NCBI GenBank assembly: GCA_016711405.1
Contig: JADJSZ010000057.1
Coordinates: 1-58,927, forward strand
From: Candidatus Hadersleviella danica
Lineage (GTDB): Bacteria; Chloroflexota; Anaerolineae; Promineifilales; Promineifilaceae
DNA: 58,927 nt
Direction: 5' to 3'
Shown: positions 35,258 to 43,915 of the stretch, piece after piece
Numbering within the stretch: the first letter of the stretch is position 1
How the letters are laid out: each line of letters starts with the position of its first letter
Notes under the pieces: model-generated
The model's input: the letters and a program-made list of their open reading frames with translations, nothing else
Told to the model about the DNA's origin: nothing
The model's database searches: none
Made by a program: the position numbers and the translations under genes

Positions 35258-36743
35258 ATGACCCAAGTACGTACACGTTTTGCCCCCAGCCCAACGGGGA
35301 TTTTGCACATTGGTGGGGCGCGTACCGCCCTATTTGGTTGGCTGTTTGCCAAAAAGCATGGCGGCCAATTTATCATCCGCATTGAAGACACAGACACCTT
35401 GCGCACGATTCCGGGCGCGATGGAATCGCAAATGGCGGACATGCGCTGGCTCGGGTTGCAGTGGGACGAAGGGCCAGACATTGGCGGCCCCTATGGCCCT
35501 TACATCCAGTCGGAACGCGCCGAACTGTACCAAAAATGGGCGCATTGGCTGGTGGAACAGGGGCACGCCTATAAATGTTTTGTGACCGAGCAGGAATTAA
35601 GGGAAATGCGCGAGGCGCAAATCGCACGGGGCGAAACGCCGGGCTACGACCGTCGCCACCGCAATTTGCCAGCCGAGCAAGCGGCCGCGTGGGAGGCGGA
35701 AGGGACGGCCGTATGTCATCCGCTACAAAATGCCCCTCGATGGCCAAACCATCGTGCCCGACCTCATTCGCGGCGACATTACCTTTGAGAACAACCAACT
35801 CACCGATGCCGTCTTGCTCAAAGCGTCGGGCTTGCCCACTTACCACCTTGCCCATGTGGTAGATGACCACTTTATGGAGATTACCCATGTGACCCGTGGG
35901 GACGAGTGGCTGAATAGCGGCCCGCTCCATGTTCAATTATGGCAAGCATTCGGCTGGGAAATGCCCGTTTATGCCCACATGCCTGTCATTCTCAGCCCCA
36001 GCGGCAAGGGCAAACTGAGCAAGCGCGACCAATCGTTCCAAGAAGATGGCCAAACGGTGTTGGTGCGGGTGGATGAGTTCCAAAAAGCAGGCATGTTGCC
36101 TGCGGCCGTGCTGAACTTCCTCACCAATGTCGGCTGGTCTTTTGGCGACGACCGCGAGATTTTTTCGATAGAGGAATCTCTCGAGCGGTTTGACTTGAAG
36201 GACATTAACCCCGCTCCCACCCAATTGCCCTTTTCCAAGATGGAGTGGTTGAACGGCCAATACATTCAGGCGCTGGACACGGCCGTTTTGGCCGAAGCTG
36301 TTCGGCCCTTTTTAGAGGCCGAAGGGTATGTTGTGGATATGGCAACATTGCTGGCCGTTCTCCCCCCCATGAAGGTACGCCTCAAGCGGCTATCCGAAGT
36401 GGTGGGGTGGCTCCGCTTTTTGTATGTGGATGAACCGCTGGCTGTGCCTGCCGAAAAGCTCGTCCACAAACAGATGCCTCTGGCGCGGGCGCGGGAGGCA
36501 TTTGCCCAAACCCATGCGGCGCTGGCCAGTTTAGAGCCATTCACGGCCGAATCCCTCGCCACCACCCTCACCGCCCTTGGGGAGCAAGCGACCGAGACGG
36601 GCAAGGCTGGCCCCTATTTGGGCACGCTCCGCTTGGCTCTGACAGGGCAAGAGGTGTCGCCGCCCCTGTTCGAGTCGGTGGTCGCCCTCGGCCGAGAACG
36701 CACCTTGCGCCGGCTGGCAGAGTGCATCCAAGCCTTAGAATAA
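35258..36743 (+). CDS. gltX: Glutamyl-tRNA synthetase, interrupted by a +1 indel
   Basis: Charges tRNA-Glu (or also tRNA-Gln) with glutamate. The first part (from 35258) has the HIGH-type motif PSPTGILHIGGARTALFGW. The second frame starts near MPLDGQTIVPDLIRGDI and carries the KMSKS-type motif GKLSKRDQ. Removing one A at 35705 joins WEAEGRPYVIRYKMPLDGQ and gives 494 aa, a normal length. The extra base falls inside GGGACGGCCGTA, so it creates a copy of the abundant ACGGCCGT motif. An essential gene with no second copy in view is unlikely to be dead, so an assembly or consensus error is likely. Confidence 0.92.
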
Positions 36744-37113
36744 TCACCCGAACTGTAAAAAGAAACGGAGCGCCGCATCGGGGGCAACCACCTACGGCAC
36801 AGCCCCTATAGATGCTTTGTGTATTCGTATATTGGTGTAGTGGTGTCCATACACCAATACACCACTACACCAATACACCGATAAACCAATCCACCCATCC
36901 CAACCATCAACTGATACCCCCCACGCCTTCGCTGTTAGCTGTCAGCCCAGATGGTGTGTGATATTATTGTGAAAATTTGGACAAACGGGGACATTAAAAA
37001 GATAGAGAAGAGAGATAGAGAGAGGGCACGTAGTTGTTCAGCCCACTAATATCCCTCTCTATCTCTATCTCTACACTCTATCCTCCCCCCTCTCTCTCAA
37101 AAGGTGTTGCGTT
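36744..37113. other. 370-bp spacer before nuoN with inverted repeats
   Basis: No gene. 36822-36892 holds TGGTGTA-type heptamers with the complementary ACACCAATACACC run. 37000-37100 holds an AGAGATAGAGAG purine run opposite a TCTCTATCTCTA pyrimidine run. Promoter elements for nuoN should be here but none is clear. Confidence 0.5.
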
Positions 37114-38598
37114 ATGGAATTTAATGCACCAAGCGTTAATTTGGCCGCGATTTTGCCCGTTTTTATCATCGCCTCGTGGGGCATTGGCCTCATGGTGCTC
37201 GATATGCTCATCAAGCACGACCGCAAGCAGTGGACGGCGTGGTTCAGCATTGTCGGCTTGCTCCTAGCGGGGGCACAAACCATCGGCATGTGGGGTTACA
37301 CGGGGGGCACATTCACCCCTGCGGGTGGCTATCCCATGGTTCTGGCTGATGGTTACGTTCATTTCCTCAACCTGCTCTTCATTGCCACGGGCATCCTCGG
37401 CATCCTCATCTCGCTCAGTTACTTGGGCAAGACCGAAATTGTGGAACGCGCCGAGTATTACATGCTCATCCTCTTTTCCATTAGCGGCATGATGTTGATG
37501 GGTGCGGCCAACGATTTGATGCTCATCTTCATCGCCTTGGAACTGCTCTCCATCCCCCTCTACATCTTATCGGCCATGGCACGGCCGAACGCCGAATCGG
37601 AAGAAGCGGGCATGAAATACTTCCTGCTGGGAGCCTTCTCCTCGGGCTTCCTCGTCTTTGGCTTGGCTCTACTCTATGGGGCAACTGGCTCCACCGCTCT
37701 GCCCGTCGTCGCCCAAAACTTCTCCGCCAGCGACCCCATCGCTCTGGCGGGGTTGGCCATGAGTTTGGTCGGTTTGGGGTTCAAGGTGGGTGTCGTTCCC
37801 TTCCACATGTGGACACCAGACGTGTACGAGGGTGCGCCCACGGCCGTCACCGCCTTCATGTCGGTGGGGGCAAAAATTGGGGGCTTTGCCGCCCTGCTCC
37901 GCATCTTCTTGGGCAACTTGCCCCCCGAAGCGGCCGAAATTTGGGTTCCGGCCGTGGCCTTTATCGCCGCCATAACCATGGTTTTGGGTAACGTCGTTGC
38001 CCTCGCCCAGAGCAACATCAAGCGCATCTTGGCCTACTCCAGCATCGCCCACGGCGGCTATATTCTCATGGCCGTGGCCGCTGGCCCCGCTTCGGGGCAA
38101 GGGGTGAGCGCCGCCCTTTATTACATGCTGGCCTATCTCTTCACCAACATGGGCGCGTTTGCCATCATCATCATGGTCGAACGGCCGGGCAACCAAGGGG
38201 TGCAGATAGACGATTACAAGGGGCTGGCCAAGAACAACCTCGGCTACGCCCTCTTGCTCACCTACTTCCTTCTCTCCCTGACAGGAATGCCGCTGACGGG
38301 TGGCTTTTTGGGCAAATTCTTTGTCTTCAAAGCGGCCATTGACGCAGGGTTGATTTGGCTGGCCGTTATCGGTGCCCTCACCAGCGTCGTTTCCGCCTAT
38401 TACTACCTGCGCGTCGTCTTCTACATGTTCATGTACGAAGGGCATGAAGGGGTGCTGGAGAGCCGTGCCCCCTTGGCATGGACGGTTGGCATCGCCACGG
38501 CCGCGACCATCGTCCTCGGCCTCTTCCCCGCCCCGTGGCTCGAATTCGCCAGCCAAACCCTCACCCAAACCCTGCCCGCACTGGTGGCAGGAGGCTAA
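37114..38598 (+). CDS. nuoN: NADH-quinone oxidoreductase subunit N, detached from the operon
   Basis: An antiporter-like proton-pumping subunit of complex I (494 aa), homologous to NuoL and NuoM. Motifs: MLMGAANDLMLIFIALELLSIPLYIL, SGFLVFGLALLYGATG, VGLGFKVGVVPFHMWTPDVYEGAPT and QSNIKRILAYSSIAHGGYIL. It lies about 19 kb from nuoA and on the opposite strand, although most bacteria keep it after nuoM. It has its own terminator at 38679-38709. No other nuoN is visible after nuoM, so this is probably the complex I copy. Confidence 0.95.
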   Translation: MEFNAPSVNLAAILPVFIIASWGIGLMVLDMLIKHDRKQWTAWFSIVGLLLAGAQTIGMWGYTGGTFTPAGGYPMVLADGYVHFLNLLFIATGILGILISLSYLGKTEIVERAEYYMLILFSISGMMLMGAANDLMLIFIALELLSIPLYILSAMARPNAESEEAGMKYFLLGAFSSGFLVFGLALLYGATGSTALPVVAQNFSASDPIALAGLAMSLVGLGFKVGVVPFHMWTPDVYEGAPTAVTAFMSVGAKIGGFAALLRIFLGNLPPEAAEIWVPAVAFIAAITMVLGNVVALAQSNIKRILAYSSIAHGGYILMAVAAGPASGQGVSAALYYMLAYLFTNMGAFAIIIMVERPGNQGVQIDDYKGLAKNNLGYALLLTYFLLSLTGMPLTGGFLGKFFVFKAAIDAGLIWLAVIGALTSVVSAYYYLRVVFYMFMYEGHEGVLESRAPLAWTVGIATAATIVLGLFPAPWLEFASQTLTQTLPALVAGG

Positions 38599-38611
38599 AA
38601 AACAGATGCTC

Positions 38612-38662
38612 TGGGCGGTCTCCTGACCGTCCCAGCCGGGTGGAGCGGTCAGGAGACCGCCC
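38612..38662. repeat. 18-bp perfect inverted repeat (GGTCAGGAGACC type)
   Basis: TGGGCGGTCTCCTGACCG (38612-38629) pairs perfectly with CGGTCAGGAGACCGCCCA (38645-38662) across a 16-nt loop. It lies just after the nuoN stop codon and before the terminator. It resembles a REP-type palindromic element more than a terminator, as there is no T run. Confidence 0.75.
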
Positions 38663-38678
38663 ACAGCCTAATGACAAC

Positions 38679-38709
38679 AAAAAAGCCGAGGCATTGCCTC
38701 GGCTTTTTT
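38679..38709. terminator. Bidirectional terminator between nuoN and the HlyD genes
   Basis: AAAAAAGCCGAGGC, loop ATT, GCCTCGGCTTTTTT. A and T runs on both sides suit the convergent nuoN (+) and HlyD (-) transcripts. Confidence 0.9.
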
Positions 38710-38732
38710 GTTCCCTACTCTTCTCTCTCTTC

Positions 38733-40100
38733 CTACTCCACTTCCACAAATACCGTCATGCCCCAGCGCAGGGGCAAATTGGGGGCTGGGTCAAGGGCAA
38801 GAGTGACTTGATAGACAACATCTCCTTGCGAGAGCGCGGCCGTTTGCCCGATTTTGGTCACAGTGCCCTGCAACGTCTCACCGGGAATGGCATCCACCTG
38901 CACCTGCACCTGCCCACCCACCTCAATTTTGGCCACATCGAGTTCGGTTAAATCGGTCGTTTCCACCAACCACTGGCTAAAATCAGCCACCGTAACCACG
39001 GGCACGCCGGGCGAGGCGAGTTCCCCCACTTCGATGTTGATTTGCGAGACGGTTCCCGCTTGCACGGCCGTCAACACCAGCCGCCCTAGCACCGCTTCGG
39101 TCTGAGCCACGGCCGCCTCGGCCGTGGTCACGGCCGCTTGGGCTTGCACGACACCGGCTTCCGCCTGCACCACGGCCGCTTCCGCTTGGGCAATACCCAG
39201 CCGCGCCTGCTCCACCCCCACCTCAACTTGGCGGATTTGCTCAGGACTGGCTCCCGCTTGCAGAAGCGCCAATTGTGCCTCGGCCGCGCCTTGTTGGGCA
39301 GTGGCCACCCCTACCCCCCCGCTGGCCGCATATTGCTGAGCGGCCGTTGGCCCCGCCACAAGCTGGTCAAGTGCCGCTTGGGCGGCGGCCAAACTGAGTT
39401 CGGCCACGCGCAACTGTTGGCGCGTGCTTTCTTCCGTTGGCCCCAACAGAGGGCACACTTCATTGCCCTCGGGCGTGGTAAAACAGGTGGTGGTGATGGT
39501 GTTATAGGCATCGCTGACGGCCGTGTAATCCGCCTGCGCCGCCGCCACTTGTGCCCGCGCCGCCTCGATTTGGGCGTTGCTCACCGTCAGGGCCACCGCC
39601 CGCTGGCCACTCGCTTGCAACACCCCCGCTTCGGCGGCGGCGATGTTTTTCTCGGCCGCTTCCACTTCCTCGGGGCGGGGGCCAGCTTGGATAAGCGTCA
39701 ACTGTGCCTCGGCCGATTGGACGAGCAGTTCGGCCGTGGCCACCCGTGCTTGCGCGGCCGATAGTTGCGCCTCGGCCGCGCTCACCCCGCCCAAGGCGGA
39801 GTTGAGCCGTGCCTGTGCTTGCGCCAAGGCGAGTTGCACATCCGTATCTTCAAGCTGGATGAGCGGATCGCCGACCTGCACCGCATCCCCTTCGGCCACC
39901 AAAATTTCGGCCACCACACCCCCCGTTTGGAAGGCGAGATTGGTAAATTGCAGGGGCACAATGCGTCCTTCGGCCAAAACCCCGCCCGCCACAGGGGCGG
40001 CTGGCTCATCTGTATCTGTCTGGGCCACTGGCGCGGCCGTCGGCTGGCAGGCCATCAAAAACAGCCCCAATACCCAAAATAAGTTGCGAATTTGTTTCAT
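38733..40100 (-). CDS. HlyD/RND-type periplasmic adaptor lipoprotein
   Basis: An exported adaptor of 455 aa. The lipobox LFLMAC puts the lipid on Cys18. It then has a lipoyl/barrel half-motif (PLQFTNLAFQTGGVVAEILVAEGDAVQVGDPLIQLEDTD), a very long Ala/Gln-rich coiled coil, and the closing half (VLTAVQAGTVSQINIEVGELASPGVPVVTV), ending GMTVFVEVE. Such adaptors join an inner-membrane pump to export. No pump gene is beside it; the second adaptor lies just upstream. Outer-membrane details depend on the cell envelope, which is unknown here. Confidence 0.88.
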   Translation of the reverse strand: MKQIRNLFWVLGLFLMACQPTAAPVAQTDTDEPAAPVAGGVLAEGRIVPLQFTNLAFQTGGVVAEILVAEGDAVQVGDPLIQLEDTDVQLALAQAQARLNSALGGVSAAEAQLSAAQARVATAELLVQSAEAQLTLIQAGPRPEEVEAAEKNIAAAEAGVLQASGQRAVALTVSNAQIEAARAQVAAAQADYTAVSDAYNTITTTCFTTPEGNEVCPLLGPTEESTRQQLRVAELSLAAAQAALDQLVAGPTAAQQYAASGGVGVATAQQGAAEAQLALLQAGASPEQIRQVEVGVEQARLGIAQAEAAVVQAEAGVVQAQAAVTTAEAAVAQTEAVLGRLVLTAVQAGTVSQINIEVGELASPGVPVVTVADFSQWLVETTDLTELDVAKIEVGGQVQVQVDAIPGETLQGTVTKIGQTAALSQGDVVYQVTLALDPAPNLPLRWGMTVFVEVE

Positions 40101-40101
40101 A

Positions 40102-40206
40102 GTTTTTAGCTGTCAGCTATTAGCTATTAGCTTTTGGCCTTAAGCCATAAGCCGTAAGCTGTAAGCAATGCTTTCTACTTAGCACTCAGCACTCAGCACT
40201 TTTTAC
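40102..40206. repeat. Compound heptamer repeats between the two adaptor genes
   Basis: Three unit types in series: TTAGCTA (40108-40130), GTAAGCC-like (40137-40166), and ACTCAGC (40180-40202). Confidence 0.7.
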
Positions 40207-41597
40207 TCAACCGTGACAAAGGTGGTCATGCCCCAGCGCAGGGGAAGGTCGGTGGGTTGGAGGTCAATCAGCACGGTATAGGTCACATCGCCCAAAAAGA
40301 GGGAGGCGGTGCGGGCAATATCGGTGATGGTGCCGGGGATGATTTGGTCGGGGAAGGCATCCACCGCCACTTCCACGGGGTAGCCCACGGCCACGGCCAC
40401 CACGCCCAACTCGGTCAGGTCGGTCGTTTCAACGCGCCAGCGGCTGACATCGGCCACGGTGGCGAGGGGAATGCCGGGGGCGACAATTTGCCCTAGTTTG
40501 GCATCCAACTGCGCAACCGTACCCGCCAACGGGGCGGTCAGCACCGTTTTGGCAAGGGCGGCCTCGGCCGTGGCCACGGCCGCTTGCGCCTCCGCCACCC
40601 CATTTTGGGCTTGGGCGATGGCTTGCTCCGCCTGTTGAATGGTCAGCTCGGCCGAAACAACTGCTTGCTCCGCTTGGGCTATCCCAATTTCGGCGATGGC
40701 GATTTGTTCCGCCCGCGCCCCAGCGAGAAAGAGGTTGTAGTTGGCCTCAGCCGCCTCTTGCTGGGCAATGGCCGCCCCAACCCCTGCGCTGGCCGCTTGT
40801 TGTTGCGCGGCCGTGGCTCCCGCCTGTAGCTCGTTGAGCTGTGCTTGTGCCGCTTGCTGGTTGGCCAGCGCCGCATTCAGCCGCAATTGGGCTTGGTCGC
40901 GCTGGCTTTGGGGCGCGTCACTGCTGAGTTGGTCGCGCTGGGATTGAGCCGCTTGCACGGCCGCTTGCGCCGCTTGCACCTGTGCCTCAGCGGCGCGAAT
41001 TTCGGCCGTGCTGGCTCCTTCCAAAGCGGCCGAACGGCTCCCCGCCGCTTGGTTAACCACTGCTTCGGAGATGGCCAGTTGGCTCTCTTGCAGGGCGATT
41101 TGCGCTTCGGTGGGGTCGGCCGTGAGCAGGGCAAGTTGCACTTCAGCGGAGGTGATGCCGAGTTCGGCCGTCTCTAGCCCAACTTGGGCCTGTTGCAGGC
41201 TGGCCTCGGCCGTGTGCAAATTCGCCTCGGCTTGGACAAGAATGGCTTGCGCTTGTTGAAGGGCCAATTGCTGGTCGGTGTCGTCCAGCCGCAGGAGCGG
41301 TGCGCCTTCATCCACGACATCCCCTTCGGCCACCAGCACTTCGGCGATTTGGCCGCTAATCTGGAAGGCGAGGCTGGCTTGGGCGGCGGGGACAATGCGC
41401 CCCTCGGCCGTGACCTGCCCCGCGCCCGTCTCGAGGGCAAGGCTGTTGACATCTGTCCCAGTGGGGGTGGAGACGGTGGTAGAGGAGGAGGAAGCGGCCG
41501 TGTTAGCCTCTTCCCCACGGGTGCTATACCAGTAGACGGCGGCACCGCCGCCAATGATGATAGCCAGAATGACTAATCCGCTAATAAATCGTCGCAT
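40203..41597 (-). CDS. HlyD/RND-type periplasmic adaptor, membrane anchored
   Basis: A paralogue of the previous gene (464 aa). It has a single N-terminal membrane helix (FISGLVILAIIIGGGAAVYWY) in place of a lipobox. The split barrel halves are ASLAFQISGQIAEVLVAEGDVVDEGAPLLRLDDTD and VLTAPLAGTVAQLDAKLGQIV, separated by about 230 residues of coiled coil rich in Ala, Gln and Glu. Ends GMTTFVTVE like the other copy, pointing to a tandem duplication. The partner pump is not in the window; the operon may continue only to the GH1 gene. Confidence 0.88.
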   Translation of the reverse strand: MRRFISGLVILAIIIGGGAAVYWYSTRGEEANTAASSSSTTVSTPTGTDVNSLALETGAGQVTAEGRIVPAAQASLAFQISGQIAEVLVAEGDVVDEGAPLLRLDDTDQQLALQQAQAILVQAEANLHTAEASLQQAQVGLETAELGITSAEVQLALLTADPTEAQIALQESQLAISEAVVNQAAGSRSAALEGASTAEIRAAEAQVQAAQAAVQAAQSQRDQLSSDAPQSQRDQAQLRLNAALANQQAAQAQLNELQAGATAAQQQAASAGVGAAIAQQEAAEANYNLFLAGARAEQIAIAEIGIAQAEQAVVSAELTIQQAEQAIAQAQNGVAEAQAAVATAEAALAKTVLTAPLAGTVAQLDAKLGQIVAPGIPLATVADVSRWRVETTDLTELGVVAVAVGYPVEVAVDAFPDQIIPGTITDIARTASLFLGDVTYTVLIDLQPTDLPLRWGMTTFVTVE

Positions 41598-41599
41598 AA

Positions 41600-41706
41600 G
41601 GGGGTTATTGGTTACTCGTTATTTGTTACTGGTGGAAAAGGACGAATTACAAAGTACGAAGTACGACATTCCTCGGCTTCGTACTTCGTCCTTCGTCCTT
41701 TGTACT
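41600..41706. repeat. GGTTATT and GAAGTAC repeats upstream of the adaptor gene
   Basis: GGTTATT, GGTTACT, CGTTATT, TGTTACT units, then GAATTAC/GAAGTAC units with the complement CTTCGTACTTCGTCCTTCG. Placed between the GH1 gene and the adaptor gene. Confidence 0.65.
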
Positions 41707-41707
41707 T

Positions 41708-43024
41708 TTACTTCCGCCCCGGCAGGAGTTGCGGCACGAGGTGAATGGCGTAACGCTCTATCATAGGGGTGGTGATGGCGCGGGCGTGGGCGATTTCGCC
41801 GTAGAGACGGCCGCTGTCGCGCAAGGTGCGTTCCTGCGTCTCTGGATTCAGTTCGTAAAGGCCAAAGCGTTGGCTCCACCCCCGTTCCCACTCAAAATTA
41901 TCGGTCAGGCTCCAGTGGTAGTACCCCATGACGGGGTAGTTAAAACTAATGGCGTGCCAGATTTGGTGCAGGTGAGTGATGATGAAAGCAGAACGATTTT
42001 TATCGTCGCTGTCTGGTAAACCATTTTCGGTGATAAAGATTGGTTTTTTATAGGAGAGCGCTTGTTGGATAGACCAATAAATCCCTCGGGGGTAAATCTC
42101 GCCGTAAGCATCGTCGCTGAGCGGTGTGCCCTCGGGCCATTGGTTGGTTTCCAGTTTGGGAAAGCGGACGAAGTTGCGGGTGTAGTAGTTGATGCCCACA
42201 AAATCGAATGTGCCCGCGAGGCCACGGATGCGCCCACGGCCGAGAGGCCATCCCAACCGCCCCGTGTGCATGGCTTGCATCCACACATCGTTAAACAGCC
42301 AGCTAATCCGCCGCGCCCACCATTTATCGAGGGCGTTGCCGTTGGGCCACGCCTCAAACGGCCGAAATTGTTTGGCCACCCCCACTTGGGCATGGGGGTA
42401 TTGGGACTTGATGGCTTCGTAGGCGGCGGCGTGGGCGGCCAACATGTAGCGCAGGCCGCGCAAACCCGCCGCCCAGCCCACCCCATCTTGCGGCGGGGGG
42501 AAGACCTTGGCCATGTGGCGCATGTAAAAATAGACGATGGGTTCGTTAAAAGTAATCCAGTGGGGGATTAAATCGCCCAGTTTTTCGACAACTTTTTTGG
42601 TGTAGCGTTGGAAGTAATCCACGACCACATCGCTCTGGAAATCCCCTTTTTCGACCAGCCAGCGAGGGTTGGTGAAGTGGTGAAGCGTGACCATGGGCTG
42701 GAGGCCACGGCCGTGCATCCCCTCCAACAATGCCCGATATTGGGCGATGGCATCCTCGTCAAACACGCTTGGCTCGGGTTCGATGCGGCTCCATTCGAGG
42801 GAGAGGCGGTGGGCGTTGGTGCCCAAATCGGCCGCTCTATCCAAATCGGCCAGCGCGGTGGGCAAATCCCACCAGTTACAGGCCAGCCCAGAGGGGGATT
42901 GGGTGCGGCCGGCTTGTTCCCATGCCCACCAATCGTTGTTGGTGTTGCCGCCCTCAACTTGGTGCGCGGCCGTGGCCGTGCCCCATAAAAAATCTGCTGG
43001 AAAGCTAAATGTTGCCCGTGCCAT
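41708..43024 (-). CDS. Glycoside hydrolase family 1 (beta-glucosidase type)
   Basis: A 438-aa cytosolic retaining glycosidase. The acid/base glutamate is in HWITFNEPIVY and the nucleophile in FITENGLPDSDD. N-terminal FPADFLWGTATAAHQVEGG is the usual GH1 start. Probable substrates are beta-glucosides or beta-galactosides; the exact specificity is not readable. No signal peptide. No sugar transporter is next to it; the MFS gene lies 0.9 kb away, but on the far side of a plus-strand gene. Confidence 0.94.
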   Translation of the reverse strand: MARATFSFPADFLWGTATAAHQVEGGNTNNDWWAWEQAGRTQSPSGLACNWWDLPTALADLDRAADLGTNAHRLSLEWSRIEPEPSVFDEDAIAQYRALLEGMHGRGLQPMVTLHHFTNPRWLVEKGDFQSDVVVDYFQRYTKKVVEKLGDLIPHWITFNEPIVYFYMRHMAKVFPPPQDGVGWAAGLRGLRYMLAAHAAAYEAIKSQYPHAQVGVAKQFRPFEAWPNGNALDKWWARRISWLFNDVWMQAMHTGRLGWPLGRGRIRGLAGTFDFVGINYYTRNFVRFPKLETNQWPEGTPLSDDAYGEIYPRGIYWSIQQALSYKKPIFITENGLPDSDDKNRSAFIITHLHQIWHAISFNYPVMGYYHWSLTDNFEWERGWSQRFGLYELNPETQERTLRDSGRLYGEIAHARAITTPMIERYAIHLVPQLLPGRK

Positions 43025-43105
43025 GAGAGTGCTGAGTTGAGAGTGCTGAGTGCTGAGTGCTGAGTATTGCTTACGGCTTATGGCTTACGGCTGATAGCTG
43101 GAAGC
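43025..43105. repeat. GTGCTGA and CTTACGG heptamer repeats
   Basis: GTGCTGA four times (43027-43062), then GCTTACGGCTTATGGCTTACGG, upstream of the GH1 start. Confidence 0.75.
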
Positions 43106-43203
43106 ATTTTATCACGGCCGCCCTCAGTGGACATTGTGGGGGTTGTATGACAAAATACGGGGAGGGCTATTTATAATTACCCATTGCCCTCTTTTCCCTC
43201 ACC

Positions 43204-43839
43204 ATGCGCGATTCTGTTCCCCTGAGTGGCTTTTACTACCCCAATCGGATGGGGCGCATTTACCTCATGGCGATGGAGGAGATGTTGGGGCGCAATGCGT
43301 TTAACACGTTGCTCGGCCTGAGCGACATGCGCGAATTTATGCGGGAATTGCCGGCCGATGACCTCAAAAAGGGGTTTGATTTTGCCCATATCTCCAACCT
43401 GAACCAAGGCTTGGAGGATGTGTATGGGGAGCGGGAGATGCGCAACAAGACATTGCGCGGCGGCCGTGTGCTCTTCGCCCGTGGGTTGCAACAGTTTGGG
43501 GCCTTGGCGGGGGTGGGCGATTTGGCGTTTAAGGTGTTGCCTTTGCCCACCAAGCTCAAAATTGGCTTGCCCGCCATCGCCCGCATTTTTACCCAGTTTA
43601 GCGACCAAACGAGTTATGTGGAGGAGGCGGAGGATTGTTACTACTATTACATTGAGCGTTGCTCGATGTGTTGGGGGCGGCAATGTGAACGGCCGATTGG
43701 GCATACGGCCGTGGGCATCCTCCAAGAAGCGTTGCGCTGGGTGGGGGGCGGGCTGGAATTTCGCATCGAGGAGCAGGAGTGTATTGGGATGGGTGCGCCA
43801 CGCGGAGTGTTCCGCATAGACAAAGAGCCGATAAGATAG
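43204..43839 (+). CDS. V4R-like small-molecule-binding protein
   Basis: A 211-aa protein. The C-terminal part (YYYYIERCSMCWGRQCERPIG ending with EEQECIGMGAPRGVFRI) matches the pattern of 4-vinyl-reductase (V4R) or hydrocarbon-binding domains, with a Cys-rich turn and an E-x-x-C-x-x-x-G ending. The N-terminal half is helical (YLMAMEEMLGRNAFNTLLG). V4R domains bind small hydrophobic ligands and sometimes sit in bacteriochlorophyll synthesis or regulatory proteins. No pigment genes are nearby, so the role is unknown. Confidence 0.65.
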   Translation: MRDSVPLSGFYYPNRMGRIYLMAMEEMLGRNAFNTLLGLSDMREFMRELPADDLKKGFDFAHISNLNQGLEDVYGEREMRNKTLRGGRVLFARGLQQFGALAGVGDLAFKVLPLPTKLKIGLPAIARIFTQFSDQTSYVEEAEDCYYYYIERCSMCWGRQCERPIGHTAVGILQEALRWVGGGLEFRIEEQECIGMGAPRGVFRIDKEPIR

Positions 43840-43908
43840 TGGTTAGTGGCTAGTGATTAGTGGGAAACTCTACGCACTAACCACTAACCACTGATCACTA
43901 ACCACTCC
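43838..43908. repeat. GTGGTTA heptamer repeat with inverted partner
   Basis: GTGGTTA, GTGGCTA, GTGATTA, GTGGGAA then the complement CACTAACCACTAACC, CACTGATC, CACTAACC. Lies between the V4R gene and the converging MFS gene, where a terminator would be expected. Confidence 0.75.
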
Positions 43909-43915
43909 TTCCGCC

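Noticed and set aside
43204..43839. V4R-like gene as part of a bacteriochlorophyll pathway
   Set aside because: No other pigment gene is in the window and the match is limited to the C-terminal Cys pattern.
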